Shown here piece by piece: positions 34,786 to 44,162 of a stretch of 64,000 nucleotides of DNA (its first letter is position 1; every line of letters starts with the position of its first letter). Position numbers and translations under genes: made by a program. The notes under the pieces were generated by a model. The model was given only the letters and a program-made list of their open reading frames with translations, made no database searches and had not been told where the DNA came from. The stretch covers positions 241,117 through 305,116 of the forward strand of contig NZ_JAGQBJ010000003.1 in the NCBI RefSeq assembly GCF_024345575.1, given 5' to 3'. Origin of the DNA: Cyanobium sp. Morenito 9A2 (lineage in GTDB: Bacteria; Cyanobacteriota; Cyanobacteriia; PCC-6307; Cyanobiaceae).

Positions 34786-36750
34786 ATGAGCGAGGCCACG
34801 ATCGAATCGGTGCTCCAGGAGCAACGGGTGTTCGCCCCCCCCGCGGAGCTCGCGGCCACAGCCCAGATCGGCAGCCTGGAGGCCTACCGGGAGCTGGTGG
34901 CCCGGGTGGAGGCTGACCCTGACGCCTTCTGGGGCGAGCAGGCCCGCACGCATCTGCACTGGTTCAAGCCTTTTGAGCAGGTGCTCGATTGGAGCCACCC
35001 GCCCTTCGCCCGCTGGTTCGAGGGCGGCAGCACCAACGTGGCCTACAACTGCCTTGATCGCCATCTCGATGGCCCCCGCGCCGACAAGACAGCCCTGATC
35101 TGGGAGGGGGAGCCGGGTGATGGGCGCACCTTCACCTACCGCCAATTGCACGCGGAGGTGGGCAAGGCCGCCAATGCCCTGCGCTCCCTGGGGATCGGCA
35201 AGGGCGACCTGGTGGCGCTCTACATGCCGATGGTGCCCGAGGCGGCGATCGCCATGCTGGCCTGCGCCCGCATCGGCGCCCCCCACTCGGTGGTCTTCGG
35301 GGGGTATTCCGCTGAGGCCCTGCGGGACCGGCTGATCGATGGGGAGGCCAAGGCGGTGATCACCGCCGATGGCGGCTTCCGCAAGGACAAGCCCGTGGCG
35401 CTCAAGCCGGCGGTGGATCAGGCCCTCGCTGACGACTGCCCCAGCGTGGAGCACGTGCTGGTGGTGCGGCGCACGGGCCAAGAGGTGAGCTTCACCAGCG
35501 GCCGGGACCACTGGTGGCATGAGCTGGTGGACCCCCAGAGCCCGGAGGCGGCGGCCGAGCCGATGGCCAGCGAAGACCGGCTGTTCGTGCTCTACACCTC
35601 CGGCTCCACCGGCAAACCGAAGGGGGTGGTGCACACCACCGCCGGCTACAACCTCTGGGCCCAGCTGACCTTCCGGTGGATCTTCGACCTGCGCGAGGAC
35701 GACATCCACTGGTGCACCGCCGATGTGGGCTGGATCACCGGCCACAGCTACATCGTCTACGGCCCGCTCTCGAACGGCGCCACCACGGTGATGTACGAGG
35801 GAGCCCCGCGCCCCAGCAAGCCCGGGGCCTTCTGGGAGGTGATCGAGAAGCACAAGGTCACGATCTTCTACACCGCGCCCACGGCGATCCGGGCGTTCAT
35901 GAAGAACGGCCGGGAGGTGCCCGACCAGTACGACATGAGCTCCCTGCGCATCCTTGGCACGGTGGGAGAGCCGATCAACCCCGAGGCCTGGATGTGGTAC
36001 CGGGAGGTGATCGGCCACAACCGCTGCCCGGTGGTGGACACCTGGTGGCAGACCGAAACCGGCGGCGTGATGATCAGCCCCCTGCCCGGGGCCACCCCCA
36101 CCAAACCCGGATCCGCCACCCTTCCCCTGCCCGGCATCTCCGCCGACGTGGTGGACATCAGCGGCAACAGCGTGGGGGTGGATGAAGGGGGCTACCTGGC
36201 GGTGCGGCGCCCCTGGCCCGGAATGATGCGCACCGTGCACGGCGATCCCGATCGCTTCCGCCGCAGCTACTGGGAGCACATCCGCCCGGCCGATGGCAGT
36301 TGGCTCTATTTCGCCGGCGATGGCGCCCGCCGCGACGGCGACGGCTATTTCTGGGTGATGGGCCGGGTCGATGACGTGATCAACGTTTCAGGGCACCGGC
36401 TGGGCACGATGGAGATCGAATCGGCTTTGGTGAGCCACCCGGCCGTGGCCGAGGCGGCTGTGGTGGGCCGCCCCGATGCGCTCAAGGGCGAGGGGATCGT
36501 GGCCTTCATCACCCTGGAGACGGGCCGGGTGGGCGATGACGCCTTGGCCGCCGAGCTCAGAAAGCATGTGGGCAAGGAAATCGGTCCGATCGCCCGTCCC
36601 GATGAGATCCGCTTCTCCGATGCCTTGCCCAAGACCCGCAGCGGCAAGATCATGCGCCGCATCCTGCGGTCCCTGGCGGCGGGCGAGGAGGTGAGCGGTG
36701 ACACCAGCACCCTGGAGGACCGCAGCGTGCTGGATGCCCTGCGGGTCTGA
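34786..36750 (+). CDS. acs: Acetyl-CoA synthetase
   Basis: The enzyme activates acetate through acetyl-AMP to acetyl-CoA. I choose the ATG at 34786 (654 residues), giving the normal N-terminus [16 protein letters not shown]. The P-loop [11 protein letters not shown] lies at about 269-279, the core WWQTETGG near 420, and the C-terminal [11 protein letters not shown] (Lys about 621) is the catalytic lysine usually controlled by acetylation. The tail ends in the typical [13 protein letters not shown]. It is divergent from the HAD gene and converges tightly (8 bases) with DUF805. Confidence 0.96.
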   Translation: MSEATIESVLQEQRVFAPPAELAATAQIGSLEAYRELVARVEADPDAFWGEQARTHLHWFKPFEQVLDWSHPPFARWFEGGSTNVAYNCLDRHLDGPRADKTALIWEGEPGDGRTFTYRQLHAEVGKAANALRSLGIGKGDLVALYMPMVPEAAIAMLACARIGAPHSVVFGGYSAEALRDRLIDGEAKAVITADGGFRKDKPVALKPAVDQALADDCPSVEHVLVVRRTGQEVSFTSGRDHWWHELVDPQSPEAAAEPMASEDRLFVLYTSGSTGKPKGVVHTTAGYNLWAQLTFRWIFDLREDDIHWCTADVGWITGHSYIVYGPLSNGATTVMYEGAPRPSKPGAFWEVIEKHKVTIFYTAPTAIRAFMKNGREVPDQYDMSSLRILGTVGEPINPEAWMWYREVIGHNRCPVVDTWWQTETGGVMISPLPGATPTKPGSATLPLPGISADVVDISGNSVGVDEGGYLAVRRPWPGMMRTVHGDPDRFRRSYWEHIRPADGSWLYFAGDGARRDGDGYFWVMGRVDDVINVSGHRLGTMEIESALVSHPAVAEAAVVGRPDALKGEGIVAFITLETGRVGDDALAAELRKHVGKEIGPIARPDEIRFSDALPKTRSGKIMRRILRSLAAGEEVSGDTSTLEDRSVLDALRV

Positions 36751-36758
36751 GTGGGGCC

Positions 36759-37085
36759 TCAGCCGGGAATCGAGGCCTGCACGAGCAGCACGATCAGCCA
36801 GATGCCGCCGATCAAGGGCACCAGGCTGATGAAAATCCAAGGCCAGGGTTTGCCCGAATCCCGCAGTCGGCGGATCGTCAGTGGTAGGTGAGGAACAATT
36901 TGAGCGATGACGTAGATGTTGGTAAGTGCTCGAAAGGCTTCAATGAAACCAGAGAGAACCAACAACACAACGACAACAATCAAGTTCGCTAGTACAAACC
37001 ACCAGTAGTCGCCGCGGTTAGTGCGCCCTTCGTAATCGAACGCTCGTTGCCAGCCAGAGACATAGGCATCAATGGGTTGGGCCAT
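36759..37085 (-). CDS. DUF805 membrane protein
   Basis: This 108-residue protein fits DUF805: RAFDYEGRTNRGDYWWFVLAN at the start, then three to four membrane helices, and RRLRDSGKPWPW between the last two. The function of the family is unknown. Its DNA (about 36890-37010) is visibly more AT-rich than both neighbours, which may indicate recent acquisition. It is the last gene of a minus-strand group with DUF1350 and the peroxiredoxin. Confidence 0.88.
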   Translation of the reverse strand: MAQPIDAYVSGWQRAFDYEGRTNRGDYWWFVLANLIVVVVLLVLSGFIEAFRALTNIYVIAQIVPHLPLTIRRLRDSGKPWPWIFISLVPLIGGIWLIVLLVQASIPG

Positions 37086-37142
37086 GGAAGCTCCAGCGGG
37101 ACATTTGTAACCTGCATACCCTGTAACCAGCTACCAGTCCTG

Positions 37143-37916
37143 TCAACCGTTTTCAGGGTATTTGTTGTAGTCGTTGCGACGTTCTGCATCCACGGGATTT
37201 TGCCACCAGCCCATCAGCGCCCCACAGAGTTGGCGCATTTGGCGCACCCGTGCTGGATCGTCAGCCCAGTTGCCCAGCAGGTTCTGGCGCACGCCGGCGC
37301 TGGCGGGAGTGAGGTGATCACCCTGTAACTCCAGCAGCTCAGAGCGGTCGTTCGGGCGTTGCCGCAGCACCGACAACAGCTCTTCGCTTTGATCGATCCC
37401 ATCGCGGCTGAAGCGCACCAGCAGGTTGCGACGTTGGCCGTAGCCGCTCGCGATCAGGCGCAGGGTTTCGGCCGGCGAAGGACTGAATTCGCTGCTCAGC
37501 CCCAGCCGCGGGGCCAGCTCCCCCAACAACGGAATCGAGCTGGCGGCGGCGAAGTTGTTGAAGCAGAGGGCCGCCAGGGCGGCGCTACCCCGGCCGCCGT
37601 CAGGGGCCAGCAGGTGCAGTTTGCAGCCGAGGCTGTGACCGAGTCGCAGGGGCTCCAGCGCCCCGCCGCTGGGCCGCTTCTCCCGGGCCTTTCGAAAGGC
37701 ACGCCAAGCCTCGTTCGCCTGGGCCTGGTGATCGAAACCCGGCACGTAGCCCCAGGCCCGCACCTGGGCCCCCTGGCGGACGAGCGCCTCCAGCAGGCGC
37801 CGGTAGCTGAGCTGGGGTGTGAGCGCCAGACCGGTGCCGCCGATGAACTCCACCAGCCCGATGGGCTCGCGCGGGGTGAGGCACCAGAGGGGCCCCTGCT
37901 GATGCCAGTCGCTCAT
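37143..37916 (-). CDS. DUF1350 family protein (alpha/beta-hydrolase-like)
   Basis: The 257-residue protein resembles the DUF1350 family of cyanobacteria and plastids. Near the N-terminus is GLVEFIGGTGLALTPQLSYRRL in part (EFIGGTGLALTPQLSY), then LGHSLGCKLHLL (about 93-104), a GxSxG-like nucleophile elbow, and LSSEFSPSPAETLRLI. The fold is probably an alpha/beta hydrolase, but no reaction is known. It lies 22 bases after the peroxiredoxin start-to-stop unit on the same strand. Confidence 0.85.
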   Translation of the reverse strand: MSDWHQQGPLWCLTPREPIGLVEFIGGTGLALTPQLSYRRLLEALVRQGAQVRAWGYVPGFDHQAQANEAWRAFRKAREKRPSGGALEPLRLGHSLGCKLHLLAPDGGRGSAALAALCFNNFAAASSIPLLGELAPRLGLSSEFSPSPAETLRLIASGYGQRRNLLVRFSRDGIDQSEELLSVLRQRPNDRSELLELQGDHLTPASAGVRQNLLGNWADDPARVRQMRQLCGALMGWWQNPVDAERRNDYNKYPENG

Positions 37917-37938
37917 GGCTCGACGCCCAGGGTTCGCT

Positions 37939-38481
37939 TCAACCCTTTAGGGCCTTCAGCGCTGCCAGCGCCTCCCGGGCATGGGCGGCACCATCGAGCA
38001 GGTTGTTGAACACGTGGCGCACCACACCCCCCCCATCGATCACATAGGTGACGCGTCCTGGCAACAACCCCAGCACGCTGGGCACACCAAAGGCCTTGCG
38101 CAGGGAGTTGCCGCGATCGATCAGCAAGGGGAAGGGCAGCCCATGGCGCTGGGAGAAGCGGCCGTGGCTGGCCGCGTCATCGCCACTGACTCCCCACACC
38201 TGGGCACCGAGGGCCTGGAGCTCGCCATAGCCGTCACGGAAGGCGCAGACCTCGGCGGTGCAACCGGGGGTGTCGTCCTTGGGGTAGAAAAACAGCACCA
38301 GGGGCTGAGCGTTCAGTTGATCGCTACGGCGTTCGAGGCCGTTCTGGTCGGTGAGCGCGATCGGCGGGATCGAATCGCCCACCTGGAGGGCTGGGGCCAC
38401 CGGGAGGCTGCGGGATGAGAGCACCCTAGGAAGGTTCCAGGGCGCCCCGTTCACCGAACACCTTCTTCGAGCGAGTGTCAC
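37939..38481 (-). CDS. Thioredoxin-dependent peroxiredoxin (BCP/PrxQ type)
   Basis: This enzyme reduces hydroperoxides. The peroxidatic Cys74 is in KDDTPGCTAEVCAFRD, with the PrxQ-type resolving Cys79 five residues later. LGVPSVLGLLPGRVTYVID and the AHAREALAALKAL end are typical. The core starts near residue 33 (LQVGDSIPP); the first 30 residues are basic and Ser/Pro-rich, so either the true start is later or there is an export or membrane-association leader. It heads a minus-strand group with DUF1350 and DUF805. Confidence 0.92.
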   Translation of the reverse strand: MTLARRRCSVNGAPWNLPRVLSSRSLPVAPALQVGDSIPPIALTDQNGLERRSDQLNAQPLVLFFYPKDDTPGCTAEVCAFRDGYGELQALGAQVWGVSGDDAASHGRFSQRHGLPFPLLIDRGNSLRKAFGVPSVLGLLPGRVTYVIDGGGVVRHVFNNLLDGAAHAREALAALKALKG

Positions 38482-38532
38482 AGGAGCATGCCGTAGGAGG
38501 CTTCTGGGGTAGCCATCGCCCAGGGCGATTCA

Positions 38533-39329
38533 ATGGCTGGTGAGGCCATCACCCTGCGATCTGTCGTACAGCTTCAGGTGGCGCATTGGCGGGGCCAGGG
38601 ACCGACCCTGATGTTCATCCATGGCGCCCTGGGCCATCGCTTCAATTGGCGCTGCCAGTTCGAGGCGGCCTTGGAGCGGGGTTGGGGGCCCCTGGCCTAC
38701 GACCTGGGGGGCCATGGCCAGTCATCGCCCTATCCCGCCTATTCCATCGGTCGCCATGGCAGCGACCTGCGGCGGCGGCTGGAACACCAGGGGCCTCCCG
38801 GCGCCGATCCTCTGCTGCCACAGCGATGGCGTGCCGATCGGATTGGAGCTGGCGCGTCACCGGCCCCTGGCCGGCCTGGTGCTGGTCGCCGAGGGCACCC
38901 ATGACCTCGACCCCTGGTGGGAAGCGCCGCTGGTGCGCTGGAGGGAGTCCATGGGACGCCATCTGTTCAAGGCACCCCTGGCCCAGGAGATCTGCCGCCG
39001 CCTCGCCAGCGGGGGCAGTGGTCCCGCCCTGGAGCGGTTTTTCCTTGAATCGCCCCTGTCCACTGACGCTGATCCGTACCGATCCGTTGGTCCGTTCTGG
39101 GACTATGACCTGCACCGCCGGCCGCAGCCGTGTCGTTGGCGGGAACCACCGGCCCTGGGGCTCACCGGCGGCCATGCCCCCGTCTTCAGCCATGCCACAG
39201 GAGACGCTCTAGCGGCCCAGTTCAGCGCCGGGCACCACCACCTCGCCGAGGCGGGCCCTCTGTTGAGAGGTCGAGCGGGCCGAGCCCGTGAACCGATTGA
39301 TCGCCGCATGGATCCAGGAGCTGGGCTGA
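38533..39329 (+). pseudogene. Alpha/beta hydrolase broken by two frameshifts
   Basis: Frame 1 begins at 38533 with MAGEAITLRSVVQLQVAHW, FIHGALGHRFNW and YDLGGHGQSS, the start of an alpha/beta hydrolase. At a GGGG run (38790-38793) one extra base moves the coding sense to the next frame, where APILCCHSDGVPIGLELA (nucleophile elbow; the usual CHSxG appears as CHSDG) and LVAEGTHDLDPWWE continue. Near 39266 a second single-base gain moves it again, after which ERAEPVNRLIAAWIQELG ends at the TGA 39327-39329. The spliced product would be about 265 residues. Two independent +1 shifts make this a likely pseudogene; repeated homopolymer error is the alternative. Confidence 0.8.
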
Positions 39330-39355
39330 TCCGGTTGGGTGGGGCCTGCTCTCGA

Positions 39356-41021
39356 TCAGGAGGGCCGGATGTAGTCGAGCAGCCGGTCGCCGGAGTCGGC
39401 GCGCACCAGGGCCAGGATCACGTGGGGCAGGGCGCTATAGCTGGGGAAGCTCAGGTAGCGGGGTTCCCAGCGAGGGTGGAATTTGGATTTGTACGCGTGC
39501 AGCCCCTGGAACCCGTAGAAGCGGTCGAGGTGCTTTGAAAGACGATCGAGGGTGCGTGCCGCCAGCCGCGGCGTCTGCTGGTCGTCCCCCAGGCCACTGA
39601 GGGCTGAAAGCCCCAGGTTGAAACGTTCGTAGCCCGCCGCTTGATCGTGCTGAAAGAGGTGGACGAACGGGGCGGCCATGGTGCCAGGTTCGATCTGGCG
39701 GCGACGGCGCATCAGGTCGACCATCACCTCCCCCGGCCGCACGCCAGTGAGCAGGTTGGCGAAGGCGCTGAGTTGGCCCTCCCCATTGCGCACCAGGGCG
39801 AGATCCGTGGCGCGCAGGTAAGTGGGGTCGAACCAGCCCAGGGAGAAACGCTTCTCTGAACCCTCCATCGAGCGCAACCATTCTGCGCTCACAGGAGCCA
39901 GCTCGTTGATGAGTGCCTCGCCCAAGGGTGGGCTGTGGAATTCGATCTGGTGGCCCAACGTGCGCAGTTTGTTCAGCGGCGTCCGCAGGGACCCGGCGGC
40001 CTTGTCCTTGAGGCTGAAGGTCGTCAGATCCACGATTCCCTCCTCTCCGTTCTTGAGGGCACGCAGCCCCAGGGAGCGGTCGAGATCCAGATCGTCGGGC
40101 CGTACTTGATAGAAGGCGGGTTCCCAGTCGTCGCCCTGGCAGTGCTCCAGAAAGGCGCTGATCGCCCGGCGGCGGTCGGCTTCAGGGCCGATCGGATCAC
40201 CGAGGGCAACGGCCCCTCGCCCCCCGGCGGCAAAGGCGATCAAGCTCTCGCCAGAGGGGCTGAAGAACAGGGTTTTGTCGGGCAAGAGGCAGAAGGCGGC
40301 CAGGGAGACACAGCCGTGGAACTGAACAATCGACCGGGCTTTCTCGCGCTCCGGAGCCGAGGGACCAGGGGGTCGGAGCACCGGCCGCAGCAGCAACACC
40401 AGGGCCCAGCCCATGGTGGCCAGGCCAAGCAGGCCGATCGAATCGGCGAAGCTGGCCCCGAACCGGGTGCGTGGGTTCAGGCCGGCGTTGTCCTCGGTGA
40501 AGAACATCGCCAGGGTCTGGGCGATCGCGTCCCCCCAGTTGAAATTGACCGAAAAGTGCCGATCGAGCAGGTAGAAGCCCAAGCTGCCGTAGGCCAAGCA
40601 ACAGCAGCGCCAGGGCGAAGGCCCGCAACCCCAGTCGGATCGACCCTCGATCCGACTAGGCGGTGAACGCCGGCCACATCCGCACAAGCAACACCAGCAG
40701 CGCTCCGCTGCAGCCCACGACGGCCGGATGCACCCCGCGTAGCAGGTGGAGCGTGATCGAGGCCGACAGCAGCAGGCAGATCAACAGTCAGGCCAGCTGC
40801 TTGCGCCGCAGCAGGTTCAGCGCCAGGGTGATCAGAGGGAAGCTGGAGAAGCCGGCGAACACGTGGGCGCCCGTGCGCACCTCCAGAGGGAACACGGTCT
40901 CCAGGTCTTCAAGGACGTTCGGCAGGGTCGGGGTGATCGCCGTGATCAGATCGAGCACCCCCACCAGGGCGGTCATCAGGCTGACGGCAACGATCAGCGG
41001 GATGCTGTCCCGTCGCAGCAT
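39356..41021 (-). pseudogene. MprF-like lysyltransferase (DUF2156) with two stops and a frameshift
   Basis: The N-terminal frame starts at 41021 (MLRRDSIPLIVAVSLMTAL) with membrane helices and stops at a TGA (40788-40790) where family members would read Trp. In the same frame the sequence continues (LLICLLLSASITLHLL) to a second stop, TAG at 40656-40658. Near 40594 one extra base moves the sense to another frame, where AYGSLGFYLLDRHFSVNFNW begins an intact C-terminal domain through RFNLGLSALSGLGDD to IRPS at 39356. This domain is the DUF2156/MprF catalytic part that would attach an amino acid to phosphatidylglycerol. The protein cannot be made whole. Confidence 0.85.
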
Positions 41022-41029
41022 GGGCTTGC

Positions 41030-41985
41030 TCAGAGGGGTGGTGCCGCTGGCGCCGGGTGGGCCAGAGCGAAGGAGTAATCCACAAAACGAAGCGAGTCGC
41101 GCAGGTGTTTACGGATTTCGTTCCAGCCCACGTCCGGCCCGCTGAGGCAATGGCCACCGGGGAACACGGGGACCACGGGGCGGATGCCGAGCTGCCTCAA
41201 GGTGCTGGCGAATTGCAGCGTGGAGGCCAGGAAGTTGGGATCGTTCTTGCCGACATCGAGGTAGACGCGCAGACCCCTCAGCGGTTGGGCCGGCAGCGAG
41301 CGGATGAACAGGTTCGGACTGTTGGCGGGGCCGCGGCGTCCGTGAAGTAGCCGTCATGGCTGAACAGGGTGCCGAAGTGATCGAGATGGCGCAGGCCGAT
41401 GGTGAGGGCTCCCCAGCCGCCCGATGAGAAGCCCCCCAGGGCCCAGCTTCCGGTCCCGCTGCTGGTGCGGTAGCGCTTTTGAAGCACCTGCACCAGGTCG
41501 CTGCCGATCAGGGTCGACATCCGGCCGTTGGGGCCGTCGCTGTAGACGGAATCGAACAGGGGGCTGGAGCCCCGGTTGTCGTTGCCGTCGGGGGGGACGA
41601 TCAGACTCGGTTCGAGCGATCGGTCTCCATGGAGGGCATCGAGCACCGAGGTGATGGCGTAGTTGTTGTAGAAGGCGCGGGCGTTGTCGTGGTCGCCATA
41701 GAGCAGCACGATCCCTGGATTGTGCCGATTGCTTCACGCCCGTAGCCGGGGGGCAGGATCAGGCCTTAGCTGCGGCTCTGGCCCATGGTCCGGCTGGGAA
41801 AGCTCTCAACCAGGAAGCTGAGGTCCTTGCTGGCGGGCAGTTCCTGGGCATCCAGCTGGGGGGGCACCGGCCACGAAGGCGTACCACTAGGCCACACCCA
41901 ACAGCCCCAGCAAGCCACTCACACCGAGCCCCAGGGCGATCCGCAGGCCTTTCCCCAGGCGCTGCCTCAATGGTGAGATCGCTGA
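41030..41985 (-). pseudogene. Secreted esterase-like alpha/beta hydrolase, multiply broken
   Basis: Pieces of one protein lie in order on the minus strand in three frames. A hydrophobic leader (LRIALGLGVSGLLGLLGVA) ends at TAG 41887-41889. After a frame change at a seven-G run (41858-41864), LDAQELPASKDLSFLVESF runs to TAA 41766-41768, then LILPPGYGRE. A shift near 41728 leads to PGIVLLYGDHDNARAFYNNY and the GGFSSGGWGALTIGL elbow. A one-base loss near 41333 leads to VYLDVGKNDPNFLAS, VVPVFPGGHCLSG and the end at 41030. The family is the putative esterase (esterase D-like) group. The start is not defined. It lies directly upstream of the MprF remnant. Confidence 0.82.
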
Positions 41986-42057
41986 CGCGACGTGGCGTTT
42001 CCCCATTCAGGGAGCTGGCGCCCCGGCGGTGTCCGGCTGCTTGCCAGCTCTGGGACC

Positions 42058-43050
42058 ATGGGTCCAACCATGGGGGGGCTGATGGCCACCGAAGCGGGAG
42101 ATGCGTCGGCAGGTCAGCTGCCGCTCTGGGGTGAGCGATCGGAGACCCCCCTCGGTGATCGCCTCGAAAGTGAGCGCCTCGAAGTCGAGCGCCTCGAGAC
42201 CGAGCTCAAGCAGGCCCTGGCCAGCCTGGAGGATCCGGGCGCGACTCCTTTCGATCAATCCCCGGCTCAGGTCCCAGCCCCTGCTGCCCGTTCCCGTTCG
42301 GTGGCCCTGCCCCGGTGGGCCGGAAGCGAGCCTTTCCAGGGCTGGCCTGAGCGCCTCTTGATCATCGATACGGAAACCACGGGCCTGGACCCCAGTCGGG
42401 GGGCTTGCATCGAGCTGGGGGCGATTCTGTTTGCGGTGGCTCCCAGGGCGGTACTCGGCCAGATCTCCTTCCTGTTGCCCTGCAGGGCCAACCCCTGTGA
42501 AGCGATCAATGGCATTCCCGCCGCCGTGAGCCGCCTGGATCAGCCCTGGGAGCCCCTGCGGACCGCCTTCGAGCGACTGGTGGAGGCGGCCGACGCCGTG
42601 GTGGCCCACAACGCCGCTTTCGATCGCCAGTGGTTTGGCCAGGGCCCGCTGGCGGCGATCGAGCGGCCCTGGATCTGCAGCATGGATGACATCCGCTGGC
42701 CCGCGGAGCTGCACCTGCGCCCCCAGCCCTCCCTGCGCGATCTGGCCCTGGCCCATGGCATCCCTGTCTGGGCAGCCCACCGGGCTCTCACCGATTGCAC
42801 CTACCTGGCCCAGGTGTTCGAGCGCCGCCCCGATCTCGAAGCCCTGCTGCAGTCAGCCCTGGAGCCCCGCCGGCTCTACAAGGCGCGCGTCTCCTACGAC
42901 GAACGCCAGCTTGCCCGGGAGGCGGGCTTCCGCTGGAACGAACCGGTGAAAGGCGCCTGGACCCGCCGACTCTCGGAGCGGGAGGTGGCGGCCCTGTCCT
43001 TTGCGGTGCAAGCCATCGAGCTCGAACCGGACCAGCGGCGCAGCGCCTGA
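42058..43050 (+). CDS. 3'-5' exonuclease (DEDDh, DnaQ-like)
   Basis: The protein has the DEDDh signature: DTETTGLDP (about 104-112), HNAAFDRQWF (about 185) and a late HRALTDCTYLAQ. The segment NGIPAAVSRLDQPW is a typical DnaQ middle region. An N-terminal stretch before the nuclease domain contains ESERLEVERLETELKQAL, a short coiled coil. After the nuclease comes RVSYDERQLAREAGFRW and a Trp/Arg-rich end, a small extra domain also seen in cyanobacterial homologues. The start is uncertain: ATGs at 42058, 42070 and 42082 are all possible. It is unlikely to be the replicative proofreading subunit, because there is no polymerase-binding tail. Confidence 0.85.
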   Translation: MGPTMGGLMATEAGDASAGQLPLWGERSETPLGDRLESERLEVERLETELKQALASLEDPGATPFDQSPAQVPAPAARSRSVALPRWAGSEPFQGWPERLLIIDTETTGLDPSRGACIELGAILFAVAPRAVLGQISFLLPCRANPCEAINGIPAAVSRLDQPWEPLRTAFERLVEAADAVVAHNAAFDRQWFGQGPLAAIERPWICSMDDIRWPAELHLRPQPSLRDLALAHGIPVWAAHRALTDCTYLAQVFERRPDLEALLQSALEPRRLYKARVSYDERQLAREAGFRWNEPVKGAWTRRLSEREVAALSFAVQAIELEPDQRRSA

Positions 43051-43088
43051 GTGCGGAACCTGCCGGCCAAGACGTTCGTGGAGTCGCT

Positions 43089-43124
43089 ATTGCTTAAGCA
43101 ATGGAACGTTCGTTGCAGCGTTCC
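43089..43124. promoter_or_regulatory. Adjacent palindrome and inverted repeat upstream of a small gene
   Basis: ATTGCTTAAGCAAT (43089-43102) is a perfect 14-base palindrome. It is followed at once by GGAACG (43103-43108) mirrored by CGTTCC (43119-43124). Both lie between the exonuclease stop and the likely start of the next gene at 43174, in a patch more AT-rich than its surroundings. They look like operator or transcript-hairpin elements, but I do not recognise a regulator. Confidence 0.4.
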
Positions 43125-43173
43125 CCTCGACAACCCTTGGCCGCCTCAAGCTGGAGGTATCGCCGTCGCCTTG

Positions 43174-43440
43174 ATGGTCAAACCCACCCTGCAGCCGCGG
43201 GGCGGTCGTCCGTTTGACCGCCCGTTCGGACGGCGGGCCCGTCTGCGCCGCTGGCAGGACAGCCGCACCTGGGCGCGGTTGATCCGAGAGGCCGAAGCGC
43301 TCTGGCATGTTGATGTACGCGATTTACGTCGCTTGGCGGCCGTCGAACTCGGCGTGTTGATCCAGGAGGTTCCGCCTCGGCTGCGGCCGCGGGTGAACCG
43401 CTGGCTGGCCCGCTATGGCGTGGTCACACGCCTGGGCTGA
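43174..43440 (+). CDS. Conserved-looking small basic protein, unknown function
   Basis: From the ATG at 43174 this gives 88 residues. A basic opening (PRGGRPFDRPFGRRARLRRW) is followed by a helical part, WARLIREAEALWHVDVRDLRR, and VPPRLRPRVNRWLARYGVV. An upstream in-frame ATG at 43051 would add 41 residues that include the palindromic DNA, so I prefer the later start. The high Arg content suggests nucleic-acid or ribosome contact, which is only a guess. I recognise no named family. Confidence 0.55.
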   Translation: MVKPTLQPRGGRPFDRPFGRRARLRRWQDSRTWARLIREAEALWHVDVRDLRRLAAVELGVLIQEVPPRLRPRVNRWLARYGVVTRLG

Positions 43441-43451
43441 GCCATAAAAAA

Positions 43452-43470
43452 ACCGGCTGGGGGAGCCGGT
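43452..43470 (-). terminator. Intrinsic terminator for tRNA-Pro
   Basis: Read on the minus strand, a 7-base-pair stem (ACCGGCT / AGCCGGT) with a C5 loop is followed by seven T bases (43445-43451). It lies about 47 bases past the 3' end of the tRNA and is the natural end of that transcript; it may also weakly serve the small plus-strand gene that ends at 43440. Confidence 0.8.
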
Positions 43471-43516
43471 GATGAAAACGATTGTTGTGGATTTCGTAGA
43501 TCTCGAAACCAGTGAA

Positions 43517-43590
43517 TCGGAGCGACAGGATTTGAACCTGCGACCCCCACTACCCCAAAGTGGTGCGCTACCAAGCTGCGCTACGCCCCG
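43517..43590 (-). tRNA. tRNA-Pro (anticodon GGG)
   Basis: The 74-base minus-strand sequence folds into a full cloverleaf. The acceptor stem is CGGGGCG / CGCTCCG with discriminator A. The D-arm stem is GCGC/GCGC with loop AGCTTGGTA. The anticodon stem is CCACT/AGTGG with loop TTGGGGT, so the anticodon is GGG with G37. The T-arm is GCAGG-TTCAAAT-CCTGT. CCA is not encoded; the next bases are TTC. It would read CCC and CCU codons, which suits this G+C-rich genome. Confidence 0.95.
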
Positions 43591-43614
43591 GCGAGATGGA
43601 AGCTATCACAGCCC

Positions 43615-44118
43615 CTACAAGCCCCTGAGCGACCGCTGTTGCTGCCGCTTGATGCGCTTGAGCAGACGTGCCGTCAGCCGCTCACGGTTGAGGCGGCTGT
43701 AGCCGCAGAGGCGCAGCCGGGCCGCCAGTTGACGCAGTTCCAGCAGGCTCAGGGAGGCCAGGCGCAGTTCCGGCAGCCGCCGCCAGGCCATCGAGGTGAC
43801 CGGCAGCTCTGAGCCACGGCGGTTGTCGCGGAAGCTGACCAGGGCTCCTCCCGCCATCCACTCGGGCACGAGCACGAAGAGCACCGCCAGCAGCCCGTAG
43901 AGCTCCACCAGCCCCTTGGGCAGGGGGTGCAACTGACGCCTGCTGCCGGGTCGGGAATCCTGCTCCGGGGGCGTCAGTTCGGGGGGCCTTGGTTCTGGGG
44001 GCCTTGGTTCGGGGGGCGTGGCGGCGATGGCGGGGACGGAACCGTCGGTTCCAGGGCTCCCGATCAGATTGGCACCATTGATGGGCCCTGCCGAGGGCCT
44101 GGCGGCCAGGCTTCCCAC
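43615..44118 (-). CDS. Membrane-anchored protein with Pro-rich N-terminus and SAP/Rho-N-like C-terminus
   Basis: The 167-residue protein has three parts. A Pro-rich N-terminus contains tandem PPEPR repeats (PPEPRPPEPRPPELTPPE). A membrane helix follows (VELYGLLAVLFVLVPEWMAGG). The C-terminal LLELRQLAARLRLCGYSRLNR with ERLTARLLKRI resembles a SAP/Rho-N helix-loop-helix that binds nucleic acid. Such a combination would tether nucleic acid to the membrane, but that is inference. The N-terminal 50 residues are low-complexity, so the true start may be later. It follows two other small minus-strand genes. Confidence 0.6.
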   Translation of the reverse strand: MGSLAARPSAGPINGANLIGSPGTDGSVPAIAATPPEPRPPEPRPPELTPPEQDSRPGSRRQLHPLPKGLVELYGLLAVLFVLVPEWMAGGALVSFRDNRRGSELPVTSMAWRRLPELRLASLSLLELRQLAARLRLCGYSRLNRERLTARLLKRIKRQQQRSLRGL

Positions 44119-44162
44119 ACAGGGGGGTCCGAACCCGCGCCCTGGGGGGCTGGCAGGGCTCT

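Noticed and set aside
34666..36279. Long minus-strand open frame opposite acs.
   Set aside because: The plus strand encodes a complete acetyl-CoA synthetase; the antisense frame has shadow composition (Gly/His/Val/Gln-rich) and no motifs.
43970..44020. Short GGGGGCCTTGGTTC direct repeats.
   Set aside because: They encode the PPEPR repeat of the Pro-rich protein and need no separate explanation.
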